From contig JBLHZD010000075.1 in NCBI GenBank assembly GCA_047631095.1, forward strand, positions 1 to 14,353: a stretch of 14,353 nucleotides of DNA, read 5' to 3'. Below the pieces are notes generated by a model that had not been told where the DNA came from, did not search any database, and saw only the letters and a list, made by a program, of their open reading frames with translations. Below, in pieces: positions 6,280 to 14,121 of this stretch. The position numbers were made by a program, and so were the translations under genes. This stretch comes from JABJJH01 sp047631095 (GTDB taxonomy: Bacteria; Pseudomonadota; Alphaproteobacteria; UBA8366; GCA-2717185). How positions within the stretch are numbered: position 1 is the first letter of the stretch; every line of letters begins with the position of its first letter.

Positions 6280-6738
6280 ATGCCAACGCAGAGCGCAAAT
6301 CTCAAATTAGAGATGGAAGGTCTAATCGCCGCAGAAATCGGGCGATTGATCTCAAAAGCAGACGTTTACATTTTCGCGTTATATGATCCGACCGATCCAA
6401 CCGACGGTTTACGCGACTACAAACTGGTGCAGCGTGAGCAACAGCCTGACGGCTTCATTTCAGCGCGCGTTAACTTTGATTTCGAAGGGGTCGGCGTCTG
6501 GTATATTTGCCGCCGGGACGGCGATACCTTCACGGTTCGCCATATCATGGCGCGGATTTCCAACGGACGCTTCGTCGATGGACAGGTTGGATCCTTCGAA
6601 GGGTATTGGGATGAATTTCCCCGCTACATCACCGAAGACAAATGGGTGAAATCCTTTTGCGCCAAACCGTCCGCCAACGACCCCTATCCCTCGGTGGTGG
6701 CGTCACGTCGGCGCAAGAAGGCAAGAGCCCGTCTTTAA
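6280..6738 (+). CDS. Hypothetical protein, 152 residues
   Basis: I do not recognise a family. The frame starts at ATG 6280 five bases after a perfect AAGGAGG ribosome site, so translation is well supported. The protein is probably cytoplasmic, with no signal peptide or membrane segment. An N-terminal helix (about residues 7-27, EMEGLIAAEIGRLISKADVY) is followed by a beta-rich part with many aromatics (GVWYICRRDGDTFTVRHIMA, GYWDEFPRYI). The last 11 residues are strongly basic (RRRKKARARL), suggesting nucleic-acid or membrane-surface contact, though this is inference. Codon use and GC content resemble the neighbouring core genes, unlike the AT-rich DNA in front. It lies 145 bases before parE in the same direction, but parE has its own promoter. 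Confidence 0.8.
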   Translation: MPTQSANLKLEMEGLIAAEIGRLISKADVYIFALYDPTDPTDGLRDYKLVQREQQPDGFISARVNFDFEGVGVWYICRRDGDTFTVRHIMARISNGRFVDGQVGSFEGYWDEFPRYITEDKWVKSFCAKPSANDPYPSVVASRRRKKARARL

Positions 6739-6849
6739 ACGCCCACCTTTGAGCGCCCATCTTTGAGCACACGGCAGGCGAATTCGCATAAATTCCCCTG
6801 CGCCCTACAAAATGTTGTGATTTAACAGGCAGGCCCCTACTACATACGC

Positions 6850-6877
6850 TTGAATACAGAGTGCGCAGACTTATAAT
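6850..6877 (+). promoter_or_regulatory. Sigma-70 promoter of parE, predicting a leaderless mRNA
   Basis: TTGAAT (6850-6855) and a perfect TATAAT (6872-6877) are 16 bases apart. With standard spacing from the -10 box, transcription starts at or next to 6884, the A of the parE ATG. No ribosome binding site exists between the -10 box and the ATG, which agrees with a leaderless transcript. Confidence 0.8.
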
Positions 6878-6883
6878 GCGGCC

Positions 6884-8893
6884 ATGGCTGATCTGTTTCA
6901 AAACACGACGAATTCTGCTCAATCCTCCTATTCCGCAAAGGACATCGAAGTCCTTGAAGGATTGGAGCCCGTCCGGCGTCGACCGGGCATGTATATTGGC
7001 GGCACCGACGAGGCCGCCTTACATCACCTTGTCGCTGAAGTCCTCGACAACGCCATGGACGAAGCCGTCGCGGGGCACGCCAGCCGCATCGAGATGGAAC
7101 TTCATGAAGATGGCTCCGTCACGATAACAGACAATGGCCGCGGCATTCCCGTCGACGCCCACCCGAAATTCAAAGATAAATCGGCGCTGGAAGTTATTTT
7201 GACCACGCTGCACTCGGGCGGGAAATTCTCCGGCGACGCCTACCAGACATCCGGAGGCCTGCACGGCGTTGGTTTGTCGGTTGTGAACGCACTATCGGAC
7301 CGTTTTATCGTCACCGTCGCGCGGGACCGAAAATGCTTTGAACAAACCTACGAACGCGGCGCTCCGATCAGTAAGTTGATCGATAAAGGCGCCATTCAAA
7401 ACCGCCGCGGCACAACAATCACATTCCATCCGGATGCGGAAATTTTTGGCGACGTCGAGCGTTTTAAGGCTAACCGGCTTTTTCGCATGGCGCGGTCCAA
7501 GGCGTATCTCTTTAAGGGCGTTGAAATTCGCTGGCGGTGCCACGTTAAACATCTGCGTGGCGACAATGACGCGAAGGACAAAACGCCTGAATCCGAAACA
7601 TTGCATTTTCCCGGAGGGCTGTCGGATTACCTGAGCGCCGTCACAGGCGCCCGCACCATGCTGACCCCCCTCGCCTTCACCGGCAGCATCGAAAGCCGCG
7701 AAGGCGGATCTCCTGGAAAGGTGGAATGGGCGATCAGTTGGCCGCGCGACGAGGACGGGTTTATGTCATCCTATTGCAACACCATCCCAACCCCGCAAGG
7801 CGGCAGCCATGAAACCGGCCTGCGCACGGCGTTGGCGCGGGGGCTGAAATCCTACGGTGAAATGACCAACGCCAAAAAGGCGACGCAAATTACCGCTGAA
7901 GACGTCGCCGGCGGCGCCTGTGTTTTGTTGTCCGTCTTTATTCCCGACCCCCAATTTCAGGGCCAAACAAAAGAGAAACTGTCGTCCACCAGCGCGACGC
8001 GTCTGGTTGAAGGCACGATCAAGGATCACTTCGATCATTGGCTGACGAGCGACCCGATTGCCGCAAACGACTTGATGGAACGGGTGCTGGAGCGCACGGA
8101 AGAACGCCGCCGTCGACGCGCGGCGAAAGATCTGGCGCGGAAAACGCCGACCCGAAGGCTACGTCTTCCCGGAAAATTGACGGATTGTTCCCAGAATTCG
8201 GCGGATGGCACGGAGCTATTTATCGTCGAGGGCGATTCTGCCGGCGGGTCCGCCAAACAGGCGCGCGAACGCAAAAACCAGGCGATCCTGCCTTTACGCG
8301 GAAAAATCCTGAATGTCGCGAGCGCGCCCGCTAACAAGATTGCCGCCAATCAGGAACTCGCCAATCTGATGCAGGCGCTCGGCTGCGGCACGCGCAGTGA
8401 TTACAGCGAAGATTCCCTGCGTTACGAGCGCATCGTCATTATGACCGACGCCGATGTCGACGGCGCGCATATCGCGTCCCTGCTCATGACTTTTTTCTAT
8501 CAAGAAATGCCGGGCCTAATTGAGAACGGCCATCTTTTTCTGGCGATGCCGCCGCTGTATCGACTCAATCAGGGCGCAACGACGCTCTACGCCCGCGATG
8601 ACGCCCATAAAGACGAATTGATGGAAAGCGGCTTCAAAGGCCGGGGTAAAATTGAAATCAGTCGGTTCAAAGGGCTGGGCGAAATGCCGCCAGCGCAGTT
8701 GCGCGACACCACCATGAACCCGAAAAAACGAACCTTGCTGCAAGTCCACATCCCGGACCATGCCGACCCGAACAGCGTCTCCGACGCGCGCGCCACCGCG
8801 TCGCTCGTTGACGCCTTGATGGGCAAGAAGCCGGAAAAGCGGTTCGATTATATCCAGGAAAACGCAAAATTCGCCACCGACCTGGACGTGTAG
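6884..8893 (+). CDS. parE: DNA topoisomerase IV subunit B
   Basis: This 669-residue protein is the ATPase subunit of topoisomerase IV, which with ParC decatenates daughter chromosomes. The GHKL ATPase domain shows EVLDNAMDEA with catalytic Glu52 and Asn56, DNGRGIPV (83-90) and the ATP lid GGLHGVG (124-130). The transducer follows, with the ATP-sensing QTKEKL (361-366). The TOPRIM domain has EGDSAGG (449-455), PLRGKILNV and the metal-binding DADVDG (522-527), then the C-terminal FKGLGEMPP motif. The length and lack of the large GyrB insertion favour ParE over GyrB (about 800 residues in alphaproteobacteria). The ATG at 6884 is the first start codon after the in-frame stop at 6851-6853; it has no ribosome site and lies six bases from a perfect -10 box. 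parC is not in this window. Confidence 0.94.
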   Translation: MADLFQNTTNSAQSSYSAKDIEVLEGLEPVRRRPGMYIGGTDEAALHHLVAEVLDNAMDEAVAGHASRIEMELHEDGSVTITDNGRGIPVDAHPKFKDKSALEVILTTLHSGGKFSGDAYQTSGGLHGVGLSVVNALSDRFIVTVARDRKCFEQTYERGAPISKLIDKGAIQNRRGTTITFHPDAEIFGDVERFKANRLFRMARSKAYLFKGVEIRWRCHVKHLRGDNDAKDKTPESETLHFPGGLSDYLSAVTGARTMLTPLAFTGSIESREGGSPGKVEWAISWPRDEDGFMSSYCNTIPTPQGGSHETGLRTALARGLKSYGEMTNAKKATQITAEDVAGGACVLLSVFIPDPQFQGQTKEKLSSTSATRLVEGTIKDHFDHWLTSDPIAANDLMERVLERTEERRRRRAAKDLARKTPTRRLRLPGKLTDCSQNSADGTELFIVEGDSAGGSAKQARERKNQAILPLRGKILNVASAPANKIAANQELANLMQALGCGTRSDYSEDSLRYERIVIMTDADVDGAHIASLLMTFFYQEMPGLIENGHLFLAMPPLYRLNQGATTLYARDDAHKDELMESGFKGRGKIEISRFKGLGEMPPAQLRDTTMNPKKRTLLQVHIPDHADPNSVSDARATASLVDALMGKKPEKRFDYIQENAKFATDLDV

Positions 8894-8989
8894 CCCCTCG
8901 AATATTGGAGCCATCGGCGCCACGATGTAAAATTTGGCGCGGGAGCGCCCAGCCAGCTACCAATTCGCAACGCGTCCACAATTTCAGAC

Positions 8990-9020
8990 TTGCGCCCCTC
9001 CGTCGCGCCTGTGCTACGCT
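8990..9020 (+). promoter_or_regulatory. Possible promoter of the dienelactone hydrolase gene
   Basis: An extended -10 (TGCTACGCT, TACGCT at 9015-9020) follows a TTGCGC (8990-8995), but the 19-base spacer is long. The start point would be near 9027, about 70 bases before the ATG. The remainder of the parE to hydrolase gap shows nothing else. Confidence 0.3.
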
Positions 9021-9097
9021 TTCATAATGCAGGCGTCGGCGACGGCGCACAGAATTTTATCCGTTCAAACAAACATCCATTCAGGGGGACAGAAACC

Positions 9098-9847
9098 ATG
9101 GCGGCATATGAAGGCATGATCGCGGAAATGATCAATATTTCCGGGCATAACGGCGACACGATTTCAGCATATACGGCGCGGCCCATGGGGCCAGGACCGT
9201 TTCCCTGTGTCTTGCTGATCCACCATCTCCCGGGTTGGGACGAGATTTATCGCGAGTGGACCCGTCGGCTGGCCCATTACGGCTACGCCGCCATCAGTCA
9301 TAATTTGTATGAGCGCGTCGGCGAAGGTAAGGCCGAGGATGTCGCCGCCAAGGCGCGCGCCGAAGGCGGGGTTTCTGACGATCAGATGGTTGGCGATACG
9401 CAAGCCGCTGAAAACTGGATTCGGATGCAACCCTACAGCAACGGCAAAGTCGGCGTCATCGGCAGTTGTTCCGGCGGGCGCCAGGCGTTCCTCTACGCCT
9501 GTCAGACCGACACCATCGATTGCTGCGTCGAGCTATGGGGCGGCCGCGTGGTGCAGGCCGAAGACGACCGGCCGGAAAAACAACCCGTGCAACCATTGGA
9601 CATGACGTCAGGGTTGAGCTGCCCTCTGCTTGGGATCTTCGGCAATGAAGATCGCGCGCCCAGCGCCGATCAGGTCGACCTCCATGAGGCAGAGCTCAAA
9701 AAACACGGAAAGGATTATGAATTCCACCGTTACGACGATGCGGGCCACGGCATTTTCTATTACTACACGCCGCTTTATCGCGTGGCCCAGGCAAAGGATG
9801 GCTGGGACAAGGTCTTTGCATTTTTCCAGAAAAATCTGGCGGGGTAA
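9098..9847 (+). CDS. Dienelactone hydrolase family protein
   Basis: This 249-residue cytoplasmic alpha/beta hydrolase belongs to the dienelactone hydrolase family, whose founding members open dienelactones in chlorocatechol degradation; many relatives act on other esters or lactones. The triad is recognisable: nucleophile Cys124 in GSCSGG (122-127), Asp185 in GNEDRAP and His217 in DDAGHGIF. A Cys at the elbow, rather than Ser, is typical of this family. LLIHHLPGWDE (39-49) forms the oxyanion region. The start ATG follows a GGGGGA ribosome site; an upstream in-frame ATG at 8990 is rejected because it lies in the promoter region and adds an atypical extension. It forms a tight two-gene unit with the DUF6295-like gene six bases downstream. 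True substrate is unknown; the other aromatic-catabolism genes expected around a real dienelactone hydrolase are absent. Confidence 0.92.
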   Translation: MAAYEGMIAEMINISGHNGDTISAYTARPMGPGPFPCVLLIHHLPGWDEIYREWTRRLAHYGYAAISHNLYERVGEGKAEDVAAKARAEGGVSDDQMVGDTQAAENWIRMQPYSNGKVGVIGSCSGGRQAFLYACQTDTIDCCVELWGGRVVQAEDDRPEKQPVQPLDMTSGLSCPLLGIFGNEDRAPSADQVDLHEAELKKHGKDYEFHRYDDAGHGIFYYYTPLYRVAQAKDGWDKVFAFFQKNLAG

Positions 9848-9853
9848 TCGACC

Positions 9854-10150
9854 ATGTGTACATCGATTCTGGAGATTGTACCCGTCGAAGGCGCGGCTAA
9901 AAATGGCGATAGCTGGTTCAAGCCGACCCATGCGGTCGTCACTTATGACCATCCCCATGTCGCCCTGCTGGCGGACGGCGTCAACATCGACTTCATGCAA
10001 GAGGGAAGCGGTCCGTCGACGCGCGCGGCCGTCGAATTGACCCTTGAATCCGCCAAGGCGCTGCATGCCGCCCTTGCTCGAACAATCGAAGCGGCGGAGA
10101 TTGAAGAAGCGGAAGCTCGCCGTCCCGTCCGGATGGTGAAAGCGGCGTAG
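9854..10150 (+). CDS. DUF6295-like small protein
   Basis: This 98-residue protein begins MCTSILEIVPVEGAAKNGDS and continues WFKPTHAVVTYDHPHV, NIDFMQEGSGPSTRAAVEL and a helical C-terminus. From memory the pattern MCT...G..WF..T.A.V..DHP......NIDF....GP..R.AVEL matches DUF6295, a small family of unknown function seen mostly in actinobacteria; this assignment needs a profile search. It starts six bases after the hydrolase stop and its ribosome site lies in the hydrolase 3' end, so the two are probably translationally coupled and may work together. The conserved Cys2, the His pair and Asp residues could bind a metal or ligand, which is inference. The C-terminal tail (about residues 80-98) is charged and less conserved-looking. 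A terminator follows at 10184. Confidence 0.85.
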   Translation: MCTSILEIVPVEGAAKNGDSWFKPTHAVVTYDHPHVALLADGVNIDFMQEGSGPSTRAAVELTLESAKALHAALARTIEAAEIEEAEARRPVRMVKAA

Positions 10151-10183
10151 ACGACATATAGACACGTGACCGTTTAACGATTG

Positions 10184-10233
10184 AAAACGGCGGGAGACTG
10201 AACATTACGGTTCGTTTTCTCGCTGTTTTTTTT
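10184..10233 (+). terminator. Rho-independent terminator after the hydrolase/DUF6295 pair
   Basis: AAAACGGCGGGAGA (10184-10197) pairs with TTTCTCGCTGTTTT (10216-10229) over 14 positions, three of them G:U wobbles, and is followed by further T residues to 10233. The opposite strand gives a weaker version that may serve the convergent alpha/beta hydrolase remnant. Confidence 0.8.
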
Positions 10234-10248
10234 GCAATTCCCCTGATT

Positions 10249-10955
10249 TCAGTCCCGCAATAGCCAATCACGCAGGAGCGCCGTCACCGCAAAGGGGCGC
10301 TCCATACTGGACAGATGCCCGCATTCCTCAATAACGCAGAGCCGAGCCCCGGGGGTAAGGGCGGCTATTTCCTCACTCATTCCAGCGGCGTCACCTGATC
10401 TTCCCGTCCACAGGCGACCAGAGTCGGCGCATCAATCCCGGCTAGAGCGGGTCGGCTATCGGGCCGCGCCAATATCGCTTTCTGCTGGCGAAGAAATGTA
10501 TCCTTGCCGACACGCTCCGTCATTTCCATCACCGCCTGCGTCAAATCTTCATCGGTTAACCGCGCCGGATGCACAAACAGCGGTAACAACCGAGGAGTGA
10601 CGCCTTTGAACCGCCCCTTCTCCGCCAGTTCGATCAATCCGCGACGGCGCGCGGACTGCTCGGGCGTATCGGGCCGCGCCGAGGTGTCCAGTAACGCCAA
10701 CTTTAAAACCCGCGCCGGCGCCTGCCGCATGATCTCCAGACAGACATATCCGCCCATCGAGAGACCGGCCAACGCGAATGTCGGCGGCGCATCCGCCAGA
10801 ATTCGGCGCGCCATCGCGGGCAAATCATCGTCCAGGGTGGATTGCGCGATCGAACTCTCCGCAATTTCAGCAAGATAGCGGCTTTGGTGCGCCCACAAAT
10901 TAAAATCGCACAGGAGTCCTGGAACAAGAACAAGGGGAATTTTTTGATCGCTCAT
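10249..10955 (-). pseudogene. Alpha/beta hydrolase split by a one-base frameshift
   Basis: The first part (10955-10377) encodes 192 residues of an alpha/beta-fold hydrolase: LVPGLLCD (10-17, oxyanion region), the nucleophile Ser66 in LAGLSMGG, a lid domain and ACGREDQVTP with the acid Asp. It stops at TGA 10379-10377, right where the last domain should begin. In the next frame, from ATG 10380 to TGA 10251-10249, lie the missing 43 residues, including EECGHLSSMERP with the catalytic His. One extra A in GAATG (GAAATG) restores a normal 235-residue enzyme, with PLE joined to MSEEIAAL. So this is a one-base deletion or a sequencing error. Programmed shifting is unlikely: no slippery heptamer or typical stimulator is seen. 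The start at 10955 is preferred to ATG 10973, with modest confidence. Substrate is unknown. Confidence 0.85.
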
Positions 10956-11162
10956 GCGCCCGGTTTCCCGCATCGCGTCAAAAAATGCAAGCGCAACCCA
11001 CGTAACCCTTGATTCTCAAGCAAAATGCAGCGATATACTCTTTTTGCGTAAAACATTACGATCCGCACACGCTTAATCGTTTGAATTGGATGCGGCTGGT
11101 CGCGCCAAAATATTCGATAGAGGGACGCCGACCCCATACCATCGGCCGAATGCATAATATAT

Positions 11163-12692
11163 ATGAAATTTTCAGATCTCGGTCTTAGCGATGATATTCT
11201 GCAAGCCGTTTCGGACGCAGGATACGAAACACCAACGCCAATTCAGGCGAAGGCGATCCCCTACGTTCTGATGAACCGCGACATTCTTGGTTGCGCACAG
11301 ACGGGCACCGGGAAAACGGCGTCCTTTACGCTTCCCATGATCGACATCCTGTCGCATGGGCGCGCCCGGGCGCGGATGCCACGCTCGCTGATCCTGGAGC
11401 CAACGCGGGAATTGGCCGCCCAGGTCGCCGAACAGTTTGAGGTTTATGGCAAGCATCATAAGTTTTCGATGGCGTTGCTGATTGGCGGCGTTTCATTTGA
11501 GGAGCAGAACAAGGCGCTGGATCGCGGCGTCGATGTGCTGATCGCCACGCCAGGTCGGTTGCTGGACCATGTGGATCGCGGAAAGGTCCTGTTGCGGGAT
11601 GTAAAAGTCCTCGTTATCGATGAAGCGGACCGGATGCTCGATATGGGCTTCATGCCGGATGTCGAAAAAATCGTCAGCCATCTGCCCAAAATTCGCCAGA
11701 CCCTGTTTTTCTCGGCGACCATGCCGTCGGAAATCCGCCGTCTGTCAAAAAAGTTTCTGATGAACCCAAAAGAAATCTCCGTAGACCCGCCCGCATCCAC
11801 GGCGGCGACGGTGGAACAAGGGTTTCTGCGTCTCGCCCCACGGGACAAACGCAAAGCTTTAGAGAAATTGCTCAAAGCGGATGGCGTAAACAACGCACTG
11901 ATTTTTTGCAATCGGAAACGCGACGTCGACGCCGTCTACAAATCTCTCAAACAGGACGACTTCAACGTTGGCTCCCTGCATGGCGACATGGACCAATACA
12001 GTCGAATGGACACCCTGGAAAAATTCAAATCCAGCGAAATTAAAATTCTGGTCTGTTCCGATGTCGCCGCACGCGGTCTCGATATCGCAAATGTCAGCCA
12101 TGTCTTTAATTTTGACGTCCCCACCAGTGCGGAAGACTATGTTCACCGGGTTGGCAGAACGGGTAGAGCCGGACGAAAAGGCAAAGCGATAACGCTTATC
12201 GGACCGGAAGACGGGCGCTATCTCGACGCGATAATATCGTTGATTGGCAAGACAATTCCGGAAATTAGGCTTGATGGCGCTAAGCCCGCTCCTGCTGAAG
12301 ATTCGGCCAACGAGAACAAGCTTGATTCCGAGATCCAGGCCCCCGAGAAGCAGGCCGCCGAGAAACAGACGCCCCGGAAACGGACGCCCCGGAAACGAGC
12401 GCCCAAGAAACAGGAGACCGCAAAACAAGCGGACTCGGTGGAAACGGCGCCCGAGGCTGAGGACGCCAAAAGGTCGGACGCTACGGATACTAAAATCGAA
12501 GACGCCCGGCGAAAGAAACCAGCGGCCGCCAAAAAATCAGACCGGCCTCGCAAAACGAACGCCGCGAATTCCAACAGCGCCGAAAAACCGGCGAAACCAC
12601 GGAGTCAGCGCCGCACGCCAGACGCCGCCGCCACCGACAATAATTCGCCTGTCGGCATGGGCGATCACGTGCCCGCGTTCCTGCTTCGATAG
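11163..12692 (+). CDS. rhlE: DEAD-box ATP-dependent RNA helicase, RhlE-like
   Basis: This 509-residue RNA helicase unwinds or remodels RNA in the cytoplasm, in processes such as ribosome assembly, cold adaptation or RNA decay. All core motifs are present: Q motif TPTPIQ (23-28), Walker A AQTGTGKT (45-52), PTRELA (80-85), TPGR (129-132), DEAD (153-156), SAT (184-186), LIFCNRK (246-252), SDVAARGLDI (299-308) and HRVGRTGRAGRKG (328-340). After about residue 374 comes a disordered tail of about 135 residues rich in Lys, Arg, Ala, Pro and Glu, with TPRKR repeats, ending in MGDHVPAFLLR, a terminal motif I associate with alphaproteobacterial RhlE-type helicases. The ATG at 11163 fits the family N-terminus (MKFSDLGLS) but lacks a ribosome site, so initiation may be leaderless or unusual. 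It is convergent with the CoA-transferase gene. Confidence 0.94.
   Translation: MKFSDLGLSDDILQAVSDAGYETPTPIQAKAIPYVLMNRDILGCAQTGTGKTASFTLPMIDILSHGRARARMPRSLILEPTRELAAQVAEQFEVYGKHHKFSMALLIGGVSFEEQNKALDRGVDVLIATPGRLLDHVDRGKVLLRDVKVLVIDEADRMLDMGFMPDVEKIVSHLPKIRQTLFFSATMPSEIRRLSKKFLMNPKEISVDPPASTAATVEQGFLRLAPRDKRKALEKLLKADGVNNALIFCNRKRDVDAVYKSLKQDDFNVGSLHGDMDQYSRMDTLEKFKSSEIKILVCSDVAARGLDIANVSHVFNFDVPTSAEDYVHRVGRTGRAGRKGKAITLIGPEDGRYLDAIISLIGKTIPEIRLDGAKPAPAEDSANENKLDSEIQAPEKQAAEKQTPRKRTPRKRAPKKQETAKQADSVETAPEAEDAKRSDATDTKIEDARRKKPAAAKKSDRPRKTNAANSNSAEKPAKPRSQRRTPDAAATDNNSPVGMGDHVPAFLLR
12369..12413 (+). repeat. Tandem 15-base repeat in the helicase tail
   Basis: Three 15-base units (12369-12383, 12384-12398, 12399-12413) encode TPRKR, TPRKR and APKKQ. 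The first two differ at a single base and the third is diverged. They lie in the disordered basic tail and probably arose by slippage, so copy number may vary between strains. Confidence 0.75.
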
Positions 12693-12728
12693 CGGGAATT
12701 CGCTTCCCTTTCGGTAGCGCATTCCCGC
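12692..12728. terminator. Hairpin between convergent genes, possible bidirectional terminator
   Basis: GCGGGAAT (12692-12699) pairs perfectly with ATTCCCGC (12721-12728). Inside, CGCT (12701-12704) pairs with AGCG (12716-12719) after one mismatch, leaving an 11-base loop. It starts at the last base of the helicase stop codon and ends eight bases before the CoA-transferase stop. There is no T run on either strand, so termination would be atypical. Confidence 0.5.
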
Positions 12729-12736
12729 CCACGATC

Positions 12737-13945
12737 TTACTTGCGGCGCTTTTCCAACACCACGCCAGCATCAAGCAGCGCCTTGATTTCGCTGCTATCC
12801 AAACCGTATTGCGTTAAAATTTCCTGCGTGTGTTGACCATAACGCGGCGGCACCATTCGGACCGCCCCCGGTGTACGTGAGAACTTGATGGGAATTCCCG
12901 TCATTTTGTACCAGTCCTTTTCGACCGTCATCTCACGATGGATGGTATGAGGGTGATCAACCACCTGCGCGGTGTCCAAAATGGGCCCCGCTGGCAGCCC
13001 CGCCTTCAAGAGGCGGTCGCAAATTTCAGCGCCATCAATTTTCATTAATCTGGATTCAAGTTCGGCTTTCAAGTCGTCCTTGTTCGTCACCCGGTCGCCA
13101 TTGTCGCGAAACCGGGAATCTTGCGCGAGAGACGCATCGCCGAGCTCCTCGCACAATTTACCAAAGGCGCGATTGTTACCCGCGCCGATAAAGATGTCAT
13201 TCGTCTTGGTCCGATACGTGTCATAGGGACTGAGATTGGTGTGCGCATTGCCCGTCGGCGTCGGTACTTTTCCGGATAAATTATAATTGATGATATGGGG
13301 ATGCATGAGCGATACGGCGCAATCGTACAGCGTCATATCGATATACTGGCCCAAGCCGGATTTTTCCCGCTCCGCCATCGCCATGAGAATTGCGATCGCG
13401 GAATATAACCCGGTGCCCATATCGACCATCGCGATGCCCAGGCGCGTGGGTTCGCCCCCCGCGACGCCATTGACGCTGAACCAGCCCGCCATCGCCTGCA
13501 CAATCGCATCATATCCCGGAAACCCACCCATGGGACCATCTGCGCCAAACCCGCTGATCCGGCAATGCACCAGTTTCGGAAAGCGCGCTTTCAGGGTTTC
13601 TTCATAGCCCAGCCCCCATTTTTCCATGGAGCCGGGCTTGTAATTTTCGATGAGAACATCGGCGCCCTCCAGCAAGCGCAAGAGTAACGCCCGGCCTTCT
13701 TCTTTTGACAGATCCAACCCCATGGAGCGCTTGTTCCGATTGACGCCAATGAAATATGACGCATCCTCGTCATGAAAAGGAGGGCCCCAATCGCGAACTT
13801 CGTCGCCTTGCGGCGGTTCAATCTTGATGACCTCCGCACCGTGATCCGCCAGAATCTGCGTACAATACGGGCCCCCCAAAACGCGCGTTAAATCAATAAT
13901 TCGTTTTCCGGCGAGCGCGCCGGGGGACGGTGCCTGTTCGTTCAT
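12737..13945 (-). CDS. CaiB/BaiF family (class III) CoA-transferase
   Basis: This 402-residue enzyme belongs to the family III CoA-transferases (formyl-CoA transferase, CaiB, BaiF, 2-methylacyl-CoA racemase), which move CoA between carboxylic acids through an aspartyl intermediate. N-terminal features are GKRIIDLTRVLGGPYCTQILADHGA (in the family, 'LAGxRVLDLTRVLAGP'), VIKIEPPQGDEVR and NRNKRSMGLDLSKEEGR (69-85). Asp175 in IAMVDMGTGLYSAI is in the position of the catalytic Asp169 of formyl-CoA transferase. The length is typical. ATG 13945 has GGAGAG eight bases ahead; the frame extends to ATG 14038 but that extension lacks family features. No partner dehydrogenase or ligase is adjacent, so the acid substrate is undetermined. 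The gene has no operon mate here: it converges with the helicase and is divergent from the frame at 14163. Confidence 0.94.
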   Translation of the reverse strand: MNEQAPSPGALAGKRIIDLTRVLGGPYCTQILADHGAEVIKIEPPQGDEVRDWGPPFHDEDASYFIGVNRNKRSMGLDLSKEEGRALLLRLLEGADVLIENYKPGSMEKWGLGYEETLKARFPKLVHCRISGFGADGPMGGFPGYDAIVQAMAGWFSVNGVAGGEPTRLGIAMVDMGTGLYSAIAILMAMAEREKSGLGQYIDMTLYDCAVSLMHPHIINYNLSGKVPTPTGNAHTNLSPYDTYRTKTNDIFIGAGNNRAFGKLCEELGDASLAQDSRFRDNGDRVTNKDDLKAELESRLMKIDGAEICDRLLKAGLPAGPILDTAQVVDHPHTIHREMTVEKDWYKMTGIPIKFSRTPGAVRMVPPRYGQHTQEILTQYGLDSSEIKALLDAGVVLEKRRK

Positions 13946-14121
13946 GCTGTCTACTCTCCATTGCGCTGAATTGGCGGACCCTGTAGCCGCGCGGATCAAA
14001 GGACGAAGTTGTAGCAAACCCCTTTGGCCCCAGTCCATGATCCAACGTGTTTAAAGTTCTTGAACCTTAAAATTCAATTCGCGAATATTAAGGACTTCGA
14101 AACAAAGAATTGGTAGAACAA

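Noticed and set aside
6884..8893. GyrB instead of ParE
   Set aside because: At 669 residues the protein is much shorter than alphaproteobacterial GyrB (about 800) and fits ParE. A tree would settle it.
10377..10390. Programmed ribosomal frameshift in the alpha/beta hydrolase
   Set aside because: There is no slippery heptamer or downstream pseudoknot, and the family is normally made in one frame.
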